Origin: Branchinecta lynchi
Taxonomy: Eukaryota; Arthropoda; Branchiopoda; Anostraca; Branchinectidae
Length of the DNA: 64,000 nt
Direction of reading: 5' to 3'
NCBI GenBank assembly: GCA_023053575.1
Contig: JAKZAP010000022.1
Coordinates: 11,326,518-11,390,517 of the forward strand
The notes below the pieces were generated by a model that was not told the origin of the DNA, did not search any database, and saw only the letters and a program-made list of their open reading frames with translations. Below are positions 32,236 through 44,585 of this stretch, in pieces (the stretch's first letter is position 1; every line of letters begins with the position of its first letter). Made by a program: the position numbers and the translations under genes.

Positions 32236-32403
32236 CACTGTAAATTTTTTTTTGAAGGATTTGCTACTGGGATTAATCTTGTTTTTATGGAGATAAGATT
32301 ATCTCTAATTCGGATTACTCTTATCCCAGTAGAGATAAGATTAATCCCAGTAGTAAATACTGCAGTTAACTTTAATCCTCATTCGGAGAAACTTTCTACA
32401 GTG
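32236..32403. mobile_element. Family E MITE
   Basis: CACTGTAAATTTTT at left, AGAAACTTTCTACAGTG at right, TG on both sides; arms carry TTGCTACTGGGATTAATC and CAGTAGTAAATACTGCAG. Confidence 0.75.
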
Positions 32404-32414
32404 TGATGTCCGCG

Positions 32415-32475
32415 CACTTTTAGAGGCGAAAGCCTTTTTGTTGCAGTTGCATTATATATTATTATTAAATTGTAT
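32415..32475 (+). repeat. GGCGAAAGCC hairpin with (ATT)n tail
   Basis: GAGGCGAAAGCCTTTTTGTT followed by an ATT-rich tract. Same motif at 42770-42820, and in both arms of the palindrome (58300-58275 minus sense and 59130-59180). GGC-GAAA-GCC would fold to a GNRA-type tetraloop hairpin; location before an ATT tail suggests a retroposon 3' end. Confidence 0.5.
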
Positions 32476-33905
32476 TATTATTTACAAGCTACCACTTGGG
32501 ACGCATTTTTCTTTCGTAAAGCAAATCCATCGAGACAAACTCGGACAAATTAGAAAAAGTATGGAGAAAGCAAATAAAGAACCCTAGCACTCGGGAGGGT
32601 GTATTTTTCTGAATGTGTGTTTTTCATTTATGTTTTCTTTTTAGCAAGTATTTTATTCTTGTTCGTGTTTTGTTTGTCTTTTCCTTCTTTTTCTTCCTAG
32701 TTCATAATCCGTCATGTGTTCTGTGATCGTGTCATGGGTTGCAAAAAAGCATTCATTCATTCAAAGAAGAAATCGCCAAAATAATGTACACGCATGTACA
32801 AAAGTCGTATATTTTGAGAAAAAAAAGAAAAGATTAAAAGCTGATCGATTAAGGCAACTTCTACCTCGTCATGCAGTGGCATCTATACTCCCTTCGTATT
32901 GTTCTGTGTGCTGTTAAATAGGAGTGCATGGAAGTGGACTATTGTTAGATTATTATCATCATCGACGTATTTACTTTTACCTACAACAAGAGTGTAGAGG
33001 ACGTACTATAACATTAAAAAAAAAAAACTAATTGTTAGACACGATAAAAAGGTGTAACAAACTTTGTGCGATTACGAAAAGTTATGATTTCGACCTTCAA
33101 ATGTCCACAACGATTCGATCGAGAGTATGGGAGGCATGGTTATATTAATTGCTGTTACGTATACAAATGTCGCACATTGATATTCTGTATCATATATAGG
33201 TCGTAGTACACCATAGAGTTCGGGGTGTGCTGGTGTAATATTTTACCATCAGAATTTTGTTTACTCACAGAACGAAATAATAGGAACACGAAAAAAATAG
33301 AACTATGAAATCAGGGCTATTAACAGTTTGGCACAGTAAATGAAAAGGGTTGCAGTGACGGAGGGGAATGAAACCGTTAGTGTTACCGCACATTTACAGA
33401 TGACGAAGTAATCCTTCAACCCAAGCTGACGGCCTTTTGCTTGACGGTGCTGTAAAATAAATATCAGCCGCCATCCCGTTTAGCGCTATTATATGTTAAT
33501 CAATAATCTGTTGTTATTGTCATCAAAACTAATTCTTAAAGAATACGAAGCACATTATATTAAATATTATTTAAACGCCCTGACATTTTGGATAAACTTA
33601 TTCATCTTATTTGTAGTTGTGGTTTCTTTCACGTTAATGCGGTCTGTGAAACTAAATTTAAGTTTAGAGAATCGATAAAAAACGACTTGAGTAATAAGTA
33701 ATAAAATAAACGACAAAAGTAATAAAATAAGTAACCTGGGTATTTACCAAAGCCAGATGATGGCTTAGTAAAATGGAAAAAAAAACGCTGGATACTTTTC
33801 GTGAATTTAAATAAAAAATCTCGCGGTATTATTTGATGTATTGTTTTAAAGTCTACTCCTATTTTCGCGTCTTTATCTTTTACGATTGGCGCGCTGTAGA
33901 AGGTA

Positions 33906-34056
33906 CACTGTAAAACAAAATATTGCATTATTTCCTACAGGGATTAATCATATCTTTATTGAGATAACATTATTCCTAATTCGGATTAATTGTATCCCAG
34001 TAGAAATAAGATTAATCCCAGTAGGAACTGCATCCTTATTCGGAGAAACTTGCTGC
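33906..34056. mobile_element. Family E MITE, right end degraded
   Basis: TA + CACTGTAAAACAAAATAT at left; GGGATTAATCATATC and AAGATTAATCCCAGTAGG arms; right end TTCGGAGAAACTTGCTG without the terminal ACAGTG. Confidence 0.65.
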
Positions 34057-34309
34057 GTCGTCGGCCGATACTCGCTCTGTTGCTGACCTACCCACATGGT
34101 TCCGGTTGACACAGATATTGGCAAGAACAAATAAGCACCAGAATCTCCGTCTCCCTTTTTCTGTAAGACGACCGTGTGGAGTCGAATAGATCCCTATACC
34201 CTTCCCGAGGCAAACGAGCGGTGGGTAGGAGCTACGCGGAACATAACACTTCTTTCCCTCTACAAAATGCTACATCGCAGTAAAGTCCCGGAGAAGAATT
34301 GTCCAAAGT

Positions 34310-34400
34310 AAAAGCCGATTGGTTGTCTATCATCATGACGTCATGCGTGACGTGCTGGAGAGCGGATTAGTACGCCTCGTGTACTTTTTCTTCTGATATG
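34310..34400 (+). promoter_or_regulatory. Possible promoter: inverted CCAAT plus CRE pair
   Basis: GCCGATTGGTTG (inverted CCAAT box) lies 19 bp before ATGACGTCATGCGTGACGTG, which holds one perfect CRE (TGACGTCA) and a second half-like site (TGACGTG). An ATG follows at 34398 with a GTAAGG splice-donor-like site at 34446 after 16 codons. Such box pairs are common in metazoan promoters, but no downstream gene is recognisable. Confidence 0.3.
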
Positions 34401-35075
34401 CTCAGTGGCGAAGAGGGGAGTAGACGGACATTAACTCAAAGCTCAGTAAGGACCTCTGGCTCGGCTCAGTTTTGTTGGGGTATCCATAGTCGATGCATGG
34501 GAGCAAAGACGGAGGTTCTATTGGCTTATTTGTTCGAGATATTGGTTGAAGTTATTTGTCGGAAACCACTGATTCGTATAATAACCTAGTATCGTCATAA
34601 TTTGTTTGAACAAAAAGTTGTGCATCGTGACAGGAATGGAATAAAAAAGAAAACACCCTTTAACGAAAAGAATCAATATTTGGTCTATAGTGTGTACTAA
34701 GTTTGTGTAATATATTTCACGTAAAATCATTTGCTTTGATACAAAGTATTTAATTAAAATCCTTGATTCGTAAACGCAAAAAATCAAAAAACGCTGCATT
34801 TGCTGCACCGTTTCTTCTTTCGTCGCCGGTGATGTACAAATACTGCAGCTCTCATGTTTGGCTGTCCAGGAGTAAGTACTCTTGTAAATTTCAGTATTTT
34901 GATTTCTTTTATGTGGAATCCTTTTCTTTTCCTTCCTACCCTGGCTGGTCACCATTGTTTGAATAAACAAAGATGAATCGATGTTATGGCACATTTTAAG
35001 CTTTATCACCTGTACATTTGTTTGCATTGGGTAATTTTGAACCATAGTCTTCGTATTTTTATATGCGTCAGTTCC

Positions 35076-35317
35076 GGGATCGACTAGAAAGAGGCACGGC
35101 ACGACACTACACAGTGCGGGAGGCACGAGAACTAAAAACAGGCACGAAAATTAATAGGGTCCTTTCAGGCTTCGAGTGAGGGGTAGGAACAACGCTTCTT
35201 TTAGGCTCTGGGGTTACGAACTCTCACTTACTTGTCTACTTTTAATACTTGCCAGTCTATTTTTATTGCTCGTGCCTTCTGCGCCATGCCGTGCCGTGCC
35301 TCTTTTTAGTCGATCCC
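35076..35317. mobile_element. Family G element with 9-bp target duplication
   Basis: GGGATCGACTAGAAAGAGGC at left, GCCTCTTTTTAGTCGATCCC at right; flanks GTCAGTTCC (35067-35075) and GTCAGTTGC (35318-35326), 8 of 9 equal. Supports the same transposition type as 3654-4411. Non-coding. Confidence 0.82.
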
Positions 35318-35539
35318 GTCAGTTGCAGCGCTGACATAAGGAATTACAAAAATATTAGCTCACTTCTCAGTCATTTTAACTTTCGTATTCTTGAAAAATA
35401 CTAGTTATTGTGTGTGATTCTTTGATGCTGCGGTCAAAATGCAATGAGATTTGTAGGTTTTTTCTCACGTTCCTTCTGGCTAATAAACGCATGATCGGTT
35501 TTGTTGGTATTTTTTATTTTCTGTTGACGTCCCGGATAT

Positions 35540-35975
35540 GGGATCGTCTAAAAGAGGGAATACAACTTAAGGGCATGGTGCAGGTGGAAGGAATACTGAA
35601 AAGATGAACGCGTTCTAAAACAGGGAACGGCCTTCTAAAAAGAGGAGCGCCGCACGTCTTTTAGTCGATCGCTTGGTAACGAGTTCCGGATACCTGGGAC
35701 AGACGAGGGAAAAGAGGATTCGAGAAAAACTGAAGAGCTCGACTGAAAAAAAAGAGCAAACCGCAAGAATAGGGGTCCTGGTCTCGTCATGCGTGGGTGT
35801 GACCTAAAACTCGTGACCAAGCGATCGATTAAAAGAAGAAAGTTGACGGTTTGGCTCTCGGTGCAGCGTTTATTAATGTAATATGCTCGTCCCTTGTTTG
35901 GTGCGTGTTCCTCTTTTAGTGCAAGTTAGGCCTGGACCATGCACTTCTTTTCTGTTCCCTGATTTTGTCGATTCC
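35540..35975. mobile_element. Family G relatives, complex
   Basis: GGGATCGTCTAAAAGAGGGA at 35539, CTTTTAGTCGATCGC at 35659, GCGATCGATTAAAAGAAG at 35822 and TTTTGTCGATTCCC at 35962. Two or more overlapping or nested elements with family G-like ends. Boundaries uncertain. Confidence 0.5.
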
Positions 35976-36599
35976 CAGGTATGGTCAATATGATTCACAT
36001 TCATCGAAATATCTCAGTATTTCTTGCCAGTATTCCGGAAGATCGTTGGTTATTCCTTTCCGACTGGCACGGTTTTGTTACTTTCCGTAACCAAGTTTTT
36101 TTGAAGTTTTATAATTCGTATTATATAAACGAACTGTCATTACATAGACTAGATAAAGAAACATTTTGCACAGTATCATTGTTCCATAGACTTGTCGTCA
36201 CTACCTCTGGCTGCATGAAAGCCCGAATCCTCACTTTAAATAAATTTATGAATACTCTTGCAAAAGAAGAAAGAACAACGAGAGATACGGAAAGGAAGAA
36301 CAAGAAAGGAAGAAAGAAAAAGAAAAAAGTAGCTAACCCTGCAGCCGTTTCATAATCATCCAATCAAGGAAACGAATACGTAAAATCTATGTGGTCTCCA
36401 ATAAATATTTCTTCTGCCAGGCCTTGATCTGAGATTTCTGACCTTCTAGGTTTCACTCGCTCCTTCTATACTATTTCGTTCTGGTGTCACTCATGAAAGA
36501 AGAGATTAAAAAGATGAGATCATGTTATTTTAAATATGCAAAGCACCCGCTCAACTTGTCGAAATTATGTCATAACCATACGTTGAAGGAGCAGTTCAA

Positions 36600-37285
36600 A
36601 ATTCAAGATGCAAATGTTACCCTTTTGGGTGTTTCTTCGTCATTAAAGTACAATGGACACTTCTAAGGCTTTACTTTGTATTAAACCTTCACAAATAAAT
36701 ATTTCCGACTTCCTTTAGAAGGCGCTACGAAAATCGGCCGTTTTCTTGTTATCCCTTGTCTTTACCTCTCTGGCATTTCGGTGATCCAAATCTTAGGAGC
36801 TGGGATATCGTGGCAGGAAATTCAAAAACTCCCAGCAATGCTTGATAGAAAAGGATATATTTGAAATGTCACCAAAGTCAAGCCGCAGATGCATTTACCT
36901 GATTGTTGTAGTGTTTCATCAGAAGTTCCATGGCTTAAAGTGACTGTTAAAAGTTTTTCTTTGTGGAATAGTGTTGTGAAGCTTGATTAGCTTGCCTTAT
37001 AAAATGTACCAGAATATGCAATAAGCTTATTAAAAAATAACATAGCTACAAAATACATTCAAAAACAAATAACCTCTTCAAATCTGAAGTATACAAGCTG
37101 ATGTGCCCTTTGAACTTTAAAGAAAATCACTGACAACAGAGCCCAACCAGCCCACTACCTTCTCCACTGCTTTCTGGCTGAAGATTGACTAACTCTTTTT
37201 CTTTGTCTTTATGTGTTTTATATATTTTCTTTCATTTACTCCGCGTTTTCAAAATGGCGGGTTATAAATAAATGACTTACTTATT
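36600..37285 (+). repeat. Family T repeat split by repeat R
   Basis: The T head ATTCAAGATGCAAATGTTAC (36602) and T tail beginning AAAATCACTGACAACAGAGC (37124) are continuous at 23779-23850 but here are separated by R. The tail ends TGGCGGGTTATAAATAAATG + ACTTACTT. Confidence 0.65.
36645..37098 (+). repeat. Repeat R, copy 1 (~455 bp)
   Basis: About 90 percent identical by eye to the reverse complement of 45550-46012 (e.g. TTACCTCTCTGGCATTTCGG, ATGCTTGATAGAAAAGGATA, CATTCAAAAACAAATAA). Short frames are broken by stops. Class unknown; copies are inverted, 9 kb apart. Confidence 0.75.
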
Positions 37286-37344
37286 ACTAGGAGTTAAAAT
37301 CCAGACTGTTGGTCTCGTATACTTTATTACAACACCTAAGACTG

Positions 37345-37742
37345 CACTGTAAAAAGTTTCTCCGTATAAAGATTAAAGTTAACTGCAGTATTTGCTACGA
37401 ATATGTTTGAAGCCAACCTGACCATTCATTTCAAATAAAATAGGAAAAGCGAGATTTTTGGGTTTTTTTCTTGATCAGCTAGTTACCCCTCCAAGAAGAT
37501 GATGTGGGAGGTCGAGGATTGCCGGAAGTGCAACCGAAATATCCGAAATTTTCTTTATCCCTCGCACATCATCTTGGAGGGGTAACTGTAGCTGATCAAG
37601 AAAAAAAAAAGAAAATCTGTTTTTTTCTATTTTATTTGTATTTGCTACTCGGATTCATCTTATCTGCGTAGAGATAAGGATAATCCGAGTAGCAAATACT
37701 GCAGTTAACTTGAGTTTTTCTAGGGAAAAACTGTTTACAGTT
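37345..37742. mobile_element. Family E MITE carrying a family F element
   Basis: CACTGTAAAAAGTTTCTCCG at left, AAACTGTTTACAG at right. The arms are interrupted at 37399-37640; rejoining at TTTGCTAC restores a normal E arm (compare 29950 and 32270). Confidence 0.78.
37399..37640. mobile_element. Family F foldback MITE with direct-repeat flanks
   Basis: Flanked on both sides by GTATTTGCTAC (11 identical bases ending 37398 and 37648; intact E copies have it once). Arms: GATCAGCTAGTTACCCCTCC and GGAGGGGTAACTGTAGCTGA. The duplication is 8 to 11 bp depending on where the element ends, fitting hAT or Mutator-like transposons. Confidence 0.8.
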
Positions 37743-37937
37743 TGTTTAGTATTTATCGCTTTACCATTCACACCAATCACCTTTGTTCCGTCAACCCTTT
37801 CACTGCAGCGGACCCCTTCAGAGTGGTGCACATTTAAAGTAGCAAAATTCCTTTTTTCTTCTCAGTTTTTCTCCGAAGCCAACTTCTCTTTTTTCGTTTA
37901 TCAAAATACTCTGTATGACTCAAGTCCAAAACACGAC

Positions 37938-38140
37938 AGTGATACTCAGGAAGAAGGAGTAAGCGTGTCCGTACCACTCAAACTCAATGACTCAAATCCT
38001 GTGTCAATCAATCACCGCGATCTTTGGGAGCAGCTGTGACACCACTTCTGCTTTTGTTCCGCTAGCTACCCGGAGAGGCCGTAGATTTCGCATCGGCACG
38101 GAGAGATAGTCATCAAGTTCGCTGGGGATTTCCTGTCCCA
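37938..38140 (+). repeat. Family H repeat, longest copy
   Basis: ACTCAGGAAGAAGGAGTAAG, CAATGACTCAAATCCTGTG, GGGAGCAGCTGTGACACC, CTACCCGGAGAGGCCGTAGA and GGAGAGATAGTCATCAAG. The last part also occurs at 25058-25120 beside the LINE C-terminus. Confidence 0.6.
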
Positions 38141-38687
38141 TTGATTCAAATTACCAGCTGAATCTGGCTTTTACTTTTTATTAGCAGCGACACTAAAGTA
38201 TGTCCGGAAGCACCCTACCGGGCCCACCCAGGGTACGCGTTTTCACTGGAAGAGGTAATAAGCTTTGCCGGCAAGCTCCGCCATTAACCTCAACACCTTA
38301 ATGAACTTTTAATCTGGTATTAGATGAATCGTTACCAATAACTGAAACTTATTTAATCATTTGTGTTTTTTGTGATTGAATGCGTGTCAGAGTGCTCTGA
38401 TTACCTCGTGGCAAAAAGGTTAAGTCTCAATTTCTTCCGAAAGGAGATATCGTGAAGTTTAAAAGTTTGAAGTTTAATTGTACCACTTCATTAGTTGACA
38501 ACTGCGTGTCAGCTTGACACCTACTTGCCTGTATCATATGTAGTTTATGCCGGCGGTTTTCTGGTCTTTGATCTATATGTTCTCATAATCAACCGAAGTT
38601 CAAACACTTGCAAAAGCTTAAACGACAGTCCAAAAATCTGCTGTTCCTACTTTCAACCAAAAAAGCTCTCTGTCTCGACAGGTGAGC

Positions 38688-39182
38688 TTTTTTGGGATCC
38701 CAAACGTAAGTGACGGGATACTTATGATTTTGTAAAAGTTGTCCGTCCGTCTGTCTGTCCGTCTGTTAGCACGATAACTCTCGAAGGGGTTGAGATACTT
38801 TATTCAAACTTGGCATGAGGACTCTTTAGGTCAAAGTACAGGCCGAGCTCGGAATTGGGCTCCGTGGCCTTACATTTAGGGTGGGGGTTCAAATTAAGGG
38901 GTTTTCAAATGAAGGGGAGACATTTTTTTTTTGAACCTCATGAGATAGTCGATTTAGAGGTAAGGGGACATTCTGAATCCGAATATGAAAATTATTTTCT
39001 CGCCAGACAAGTGGTTCACCCGGAATCCGGCAGAACCGGAAAATGAGTGAAAAGTTAAGTGTAATCTGAAATTTGTCAAAGGTTTCAGTTATGGATAAGG
39101 AAACATGCTGAATCCGAAGATCAAAATTATTTTCTTGCCGGACAAGTACTTGGCCCGGAATCCGGCCGCAAACGGAAATTTT
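38688..39182 (+). mobile_element. Family A element, right-truncated
   Basis: TTTTTTGGGATCCCAAACGT, GTCCGTCCGTCTGTCTGTCC, ATAACTCTCGAAGGGGTTGA, then about one and a half core units with ACCCGGAATCCGGCAGAACC. The right terminus is missing. Confidence 0.75.
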
Positions 39183-40475
39183 AAATATATTTGCACATGG
39201 TATTTCATCTTTATTGTGTTTCTTGCTCAAAAACAGTCGCTATTTAGGATGAGAATCCTTGATACCTGAAATCGTGTCTCATCACGACCGTAAAGCAGTA
39301 AAGAGGGTATGTGTGTATGAATTAAGTCCTGGTTCGGGTAGGGATTTGATCACGTTAGAACTCACACACAAATACAGAGCGAAATCGTGTAAAATATGTG
39401 TTCACATTTAATTTTGCAGTCTTTAAACTGTCTTTCCTGGAATTTTCTTCCGTGCAATCCATTTATTTGTTGGAACATGTATGAACATGGATTGTCAAAC
39501 TCATGATATCATATTAGAGAGTGTGATTTGCTTTGACTTTTTATTGATACATGTAGCGTACTCGTAATTTATCTTTCCGTTCACAGATACATGAACATTG
39601 GTTGTCAAACTAGTGAAATACATGGAGATTAGCATTTGCTTTATGTATGATATTAAGTTGATATTAAGCCAGGACAACTTTCAGTAATTATTCATCCTTC
39701 TTGAATTTCTCAGTCGCTCAGCAAACGCTTTCTTTAAAACTCGTCAACCACCTAGTAATTAGTATTAATCATTGATTTCTGAACACCTAACCTTCAGTAA
39801 GTGCGTAAGCAAACAGATGGCTTTGCATATTCAAATCTTTGGCGCCTAAATAGCGAAAAGTGTCTCCTTCACGCCTGGACGCATATGCACTCTTGCGTGC
39901 GATAGAATGTAAATCCAGACAATCAAACATTTTTTCTATCTGGTTTCACCGACAAAGTGTAATTGGTAGTTTATTGTTTGCCCATAAGGTACAGAAAGGA
40001 AAGTGTCCCAAAGTCTGGACACTTGGTTAGACAATAGAAGGTCAAATACCAGTATCGAGATTTTAAAGTTTAAATGAAAAGGACTTGTGATTCGGCAGTC
40101 TAGCCACCCCTCACTCATTCACTTGTATAGGCTATTTACATGATCGATTTTCATCAAATCAACTCTTTGTTTGGGATTTGCATTATCTCTATGCTTGTCC
40201 TTGTGCTTCTGTGATTCTGCTTGTACCTCTATGCTTGAAATATTCACCAATTACAACGGTAAACGATTGCCAAACATTTATTATTTTGGGGATCAGATTT
40301 ATCAGAAGCAATATCGGGCTTTTTTCAGAAGTGACCTCTAGAGTTGAACATTAACCGAGCTTCGCTTCATTAGCCATTGAAATGCACGCTTTTGTTGCAA
40401 TTCAAATCCTCCGCGTGGTTAAATTTGTTTAGTCGGCTAGCAGTGCATATTCTGAACGTCACTAAATAGCCCAAG
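39183..40475. other. Intergenic DNA
   Basis: Only a diverged direct duplication was seen: TATGAACATGGATTGTCAAA (39480) and CATGAACATTGGTTGTCAAA (39591), about 111 bp apart. Confidence 0.4.
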
Positions 40476-40477
40476 AT

Positions 40478-40505
40478 AAAAAAAAAAAAAAAAAAAAAAA
40501 AAAAA
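40478..40505 (+). repeat. A28 homopolymer
   Basis: Uninterrupted run of 28 A preceded by GAT. A retroposon poly(A) tail or a simple slippage tract; no retroposon body was recognised upstream. Confidence 0.8.
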
Positions 40506-40934
40506 TGTTAGAAGAGTCAACATCATTCAGTGTATTCAAATCCAGGGTTAAAAATAAGTCTGCTTTTCAGTTATACTTAATAAAGAAGAATTTACAATAT
40601 TTCAAATACATGACGTGCTTGAAGTAATCAACCCACAGGGCCTGGTGATCTTTTATTTTGCAAAGTCACGCCGGACAAGAAGAATTAGATTTCTTGTGCT
40701 TTTCTTTTTGTTTTTTAGATTTGTTGTGTGCTTAATTGCTACGGTGTCGGGCTGAGCAATCAATAAATCTGTCTATAACACAGCGGCACAAAAACGCATT
40801 GCAAATATATTTCACATCTTTGTCTAGTAATCTGATTTCCTAGTACTAATGTAAGTAAAAACACACAATCATGTTTGATTGATATTAGTCACTAAAACAA
40901 TACACAACAAATCCAAAAGTAACTGGATACTACA

Positions 40935-41060
40935 GTCAGGCACGTCCCGATACCTTCCTGATAGGGGGGGGGGGGGGGGGGTGCAGCTTCAGAATTTTAC
41001 CGGAATTTTTCGAAGTTTTACCGGAATTTTGACAGGTTTTACCGGAAAAATCTCCGTCAT
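40935..41060 (+). repeat. G-run followed by TTTTACCGGAA repeats
   Basis: CAGGCACGTCCCGATACC, a run of about 18 G, then GAATTTTACCGGAATTTTTC, AGTTTTACCGGAATTTTG, AGGTTTTACCGG: three to four ~20-bp units. Similar in style to the G-tract MITE and family K but not the same sequence. Confidence 0.6.
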
Positions 41061-41669
41061 GACCATCTCTGCAGAAACTCTAGAATAGGCCTACTGTTGT
41101 GTTCTAACTTCTAGTACGTGTTACAAACAACACAAAATAGGTTTGGTAAAGTGTTATTGAAATGGCAGCATTTTTCCTTCTGGTATTTGTATACTGAAAT
41201 ATTTTGAACACATCTGAGGGATTTTATAGGTTTTTGAATAATGTTGAGACCGTGGGCGGCTTGCATGGCAAACCAAAATTCATCCAGACGCGGAGAATTT
41301 GAATTTAAACAAAGGCCTGCCTTTCCAGGGCTGAAGATGCGAATTGGAGAAGTTACGCCAGTAGAAAAGTTGGAAAACGATTTTAAATATTCCTTCAGCC
41401 CAAGCTGACTGCGAATCATATTTGATGGTGCAAAATGGATACGTATGCTGAATTTTGAACAACCCCCCTCGGGACGCCCCTGAGTCTAAAGTACAGTATT
41501 TGAAGCAATGTCATAGTTTGTATGAGGGAGGGGATTATAAAAAGAACAGATGGCGAAGAAAGTTGTTTGGTTTAATTATTTATTTCGGTGTTCAGTTCAA
41601 TTCAGTTCAGTTTATTTTTACGACCAAATATATTTAACTATGATGCCAGTTCCCGCCCCAAGAAATAAT

Positions 41670-41750
41670 CATTTGTACAAAAACTACAAAAAAGACATAG
41701 ATCAGAGGGAAAAGCCTATACAAATGATTCCCCCCCCCCCATTAGTGGAA
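41670..41750 (+). mobile_element. G-tract MITE (family P1), fragment
   Basis: CAAAAAAGACATAGATCAGA and GGGAAAAGCCTATACAAATG then a C run. Both ends missing. Confidence 0.65.
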
Positions 41751-41759
41751 TAGTTGTTG

Positions 41760-43540
41760 TAGTCTTAGTATTTCCTCCCTAATCAGGTGGTTGCTTCCAC
41801 TTGTAAAGGAGAAATGGGTGTCTTCCCATGATTGATTGTTCATCACTGGAAAGTTGACATACACGATACATGATTCAGGGGAACATTGGAGCCAAGTTTC
41901 ACTGTGAAATGAAACTTCACCAGCAGTAAAGTTTCAATGTAATTTTTCAGTTAGTTGTAATTGTGTTTACTGTTTTCCTAAGGAAGTCAGGGCTCAATTT
42001 TTTTCATTCCTTTTTTAACATTTTTTTTTGTCTTTTTGTTGCGAATGATGTTCTTCAGTAATTTCCAAACTGTGCGACTGTTGTTCATGAGTTCAATTTG
42101 CGTGATTATATTTCTCACGAGTAGCTTCGTTTTCGTTGACGGTTTTTAAATATTTTCTCGTTCATTGTTATCCAACCTTATTTTCTCCATATTTTGTAAA
42201 AGCCCAAGACCAAAATTAGAAAACGGCGTCGGATAATATACTGCTATAGTTGATACCGAGTCTATTAATCTTAAGTTTTGACATGATAAGCTGTGATTTA
42301 CTAGGTGTGGGAAAATAGTAATTAAGGATTTTGATACGAATATTGTCGGCTGAAAGAACCTGATAAATTAATATGGCTTTGAACTGTGATCTTTGTACTA
42401 AAGGTCTGGAAAGGTACTGGAAGCAATTTTCACTGAAAGTTCTGTGAGGTCTTCAGCTATTAATCTGCTTCTTGCAGTTTGAATATGAATAATAGATTAT
42501 AGCCTATTTGTATCCATTTCGTAAAATTGAAAGAATCGAAAGAACTGTGATGAAGGGATTCCCTCTTTCAGTTTTTAGGAACTATGTAGGAAGGCAGTTT
42601 TTTTATTTTTATTTTTAATTTTATTTCCTAAAAAGTAGAGATCCACCAGTATGAAGGCCTCGACGGAATGCCTGTAGATAGGCTTCTGAACCAGATCATA
42701 GAATTTGTATTAAAATGTTATTTTTGGGAAGTGAGGAAATTCAGACTTTGACGAAACATTATTTTATAGAGGCGAAAGCCTTATTATTGCAATTATCACT
42801 ATTATTATTATTGTTTCAGTTATATTTCAGTGACGACTAAAAAAATATCTTTATTGTGACTATACTCTTTTAATGGCAATTGCTTACATATGACATGGAA
42901 ATGGCCAGGCGGTTGAACTGTGAAATTATACATTTTCACCAGCGTTCAAAAGTAGCTCTAGCGAACTGTCAGCATGTACTTTGGATTGCATTTTACTGAC
43001 TCTCTCATCTTTGTCTATTATATGCTAGATGTTCTGTTTACTATTCTATCGCACGCTCCCACCATATGCTGCTAACCACATCAGCTTTCAATCACATGTG
43101 TAACAAGAAGATAAAAATATTATAGTTACCAATCACATATATTTATGTCTTCGACCTAGTAACTGGAGTGACAGATGTTAATTGGCCCAGATGTTTAACT
43201 ATTGTTTCTTTCTGCCCAAGACATCGCTTTATGAGCTACTAATAAAGCAGGCTTTTGTCAAACGGGAATGTAAATTAGTAAATGAAGTGGCGTGTATTAA
43301 TAATTCATTTCAATTAACGTAATATTTTCTGTTATTGTTCTACCTTTCATTATTTTTCGAGACTCACCGTTTGCCTAATATTAGAATTTAGAGATTTTCA
43401 CCACAGGAATAGGAATTTTTATCAACAATCTTTTAGTAGATGTCCAGAGGTTATATACAGTGTACGTACTTATACGTAGTAGAAGTACTTTCACCATAGG
43501 ACAGAACAAATAAGGACATATAGTTTATTTTAAAACAAAG
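41760..43540. other. Long AT-rich unique interval
   Basis: No repeat shared with the window except a GAGGCGAAAGCCT hairpin with ATT tail (42770-42820). No motif-bearing frame; stops are dense in all frames. Confidence 0.45.
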
Positions 43541-43545
43541 AAGTT

Positions 43546-44585
43546 CAAATTTGGCATGAGGACTCTTTGGGTCAAAGTACAAGTCGAGTTCGAAGATGGG
43601 CTCTATAGTCCTATATTTAGGGGTGGGGGGGGGGGGGGAGGGGTTTAAAATTAAGGAATGACAAAAAATATTTTTAAAAGCCAATGAGATAGTCAATTTA
43701 GGGATAAGAAGACATGCTGAATCCGACTATGAAAATTGTTTTCTCACCGGACGAGTAAATTATTTTCTCACCTGGAATCCGTCAAGAAGCGGAAAATTTG
43801 TGAAAAATAAGAGTTTAAGCTGAAGATGATTAGAGGTTCAACTTGTGGGTAAAGATACACGCTGAACACAACACGCTATGAAAATTAATTTTTCGCCGGA
43901 TAAGTAGTTCGCCCTAACTCCGGCTAAAACCGGAAAATTAAAGTAAAAGTTTTATTTGAACTTGATTACATGTTCGAATCGTGGGTAAGAAGACATGCTG
44001 AATCCGTATATGACAATCATTTTCTACCGGGACATACAGTTCGCCCTGAATCCGGCAGCAACCGGAAATTTTTTTAGAAGTAAAAATTTTATCTGAAGTT
44101 GATTAGAGGATCGAGGTAGTGTAAGGAGGCATGCTGAATCCATATATTTAATTATTTTCTCCTCGGACAAATAATTGGCCCGTAATCCGGCCAAAACCTG
44201 AAAATTCGTTCAAAGTTAAAGGTTTCATCTGAACTTGGTTAGAGGTAAGGAGATATGATGAATTCGTTTAGTAGCTTCTTTGAACGGACAAGTAGTTCGC
44301 AAAGAATCCGGCAGAAACCGAAAATTTGACAGAAGTAATGCTTCTGGAAGTTTTGATCAATTTCGTCTAAGTATCTATGATGTATAGTATAGGAGTAAAC
44401 AAACACGCTGAATCTATATCAGAACTTGTTTTTCTCACATTGTTAGACATTGACCTTAATCTGTTTCTAAATTTTAGCAGTAAACATTATCAAGAAGTCT
44501 GGCGAAGACTGGATATCTACAAGATCCAATTGTCTGTATCAGATATGAAATTTTTGGCATCCCGTCGAAACCGTTGGTCTTGTTT
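43546..44585 (+). mobile_element. Family A element, left end lost
   Basis: Begins in the interior (TTTGGCATGAGGACTCTTTG), then a G run, GGATAAGAAGACATGCTGAA and four to five diverged core units with CCGGCAGCAACCGGAAAT-type sequence, and ends GACTGGATATCTACAAGATC, GAAACCGTTGGTCTTGTT. More diverged than 48289-49714, so older. Confidence 0.72.

Noticed and set aside
33629..33928. 99-codon minus-strand frame rich in Phe/Tyr/Lys
   Set aside because: AT-rich composition explains it; it runs into MITE E and shows no motif.
34518..35126. 202-codon minus-strand frame, the second longest in the window
   Set aside because: It starts inside a family G element, has low-complexity AT-rich composition and no recognisable domain; treated as chance.
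36121..36363. Hydrophobic minus-strand frame resembling a membrane protein
   Set aside because: Phe/Leu-rich run arises from the complement of an A/G-rich tract at 36260-36340.
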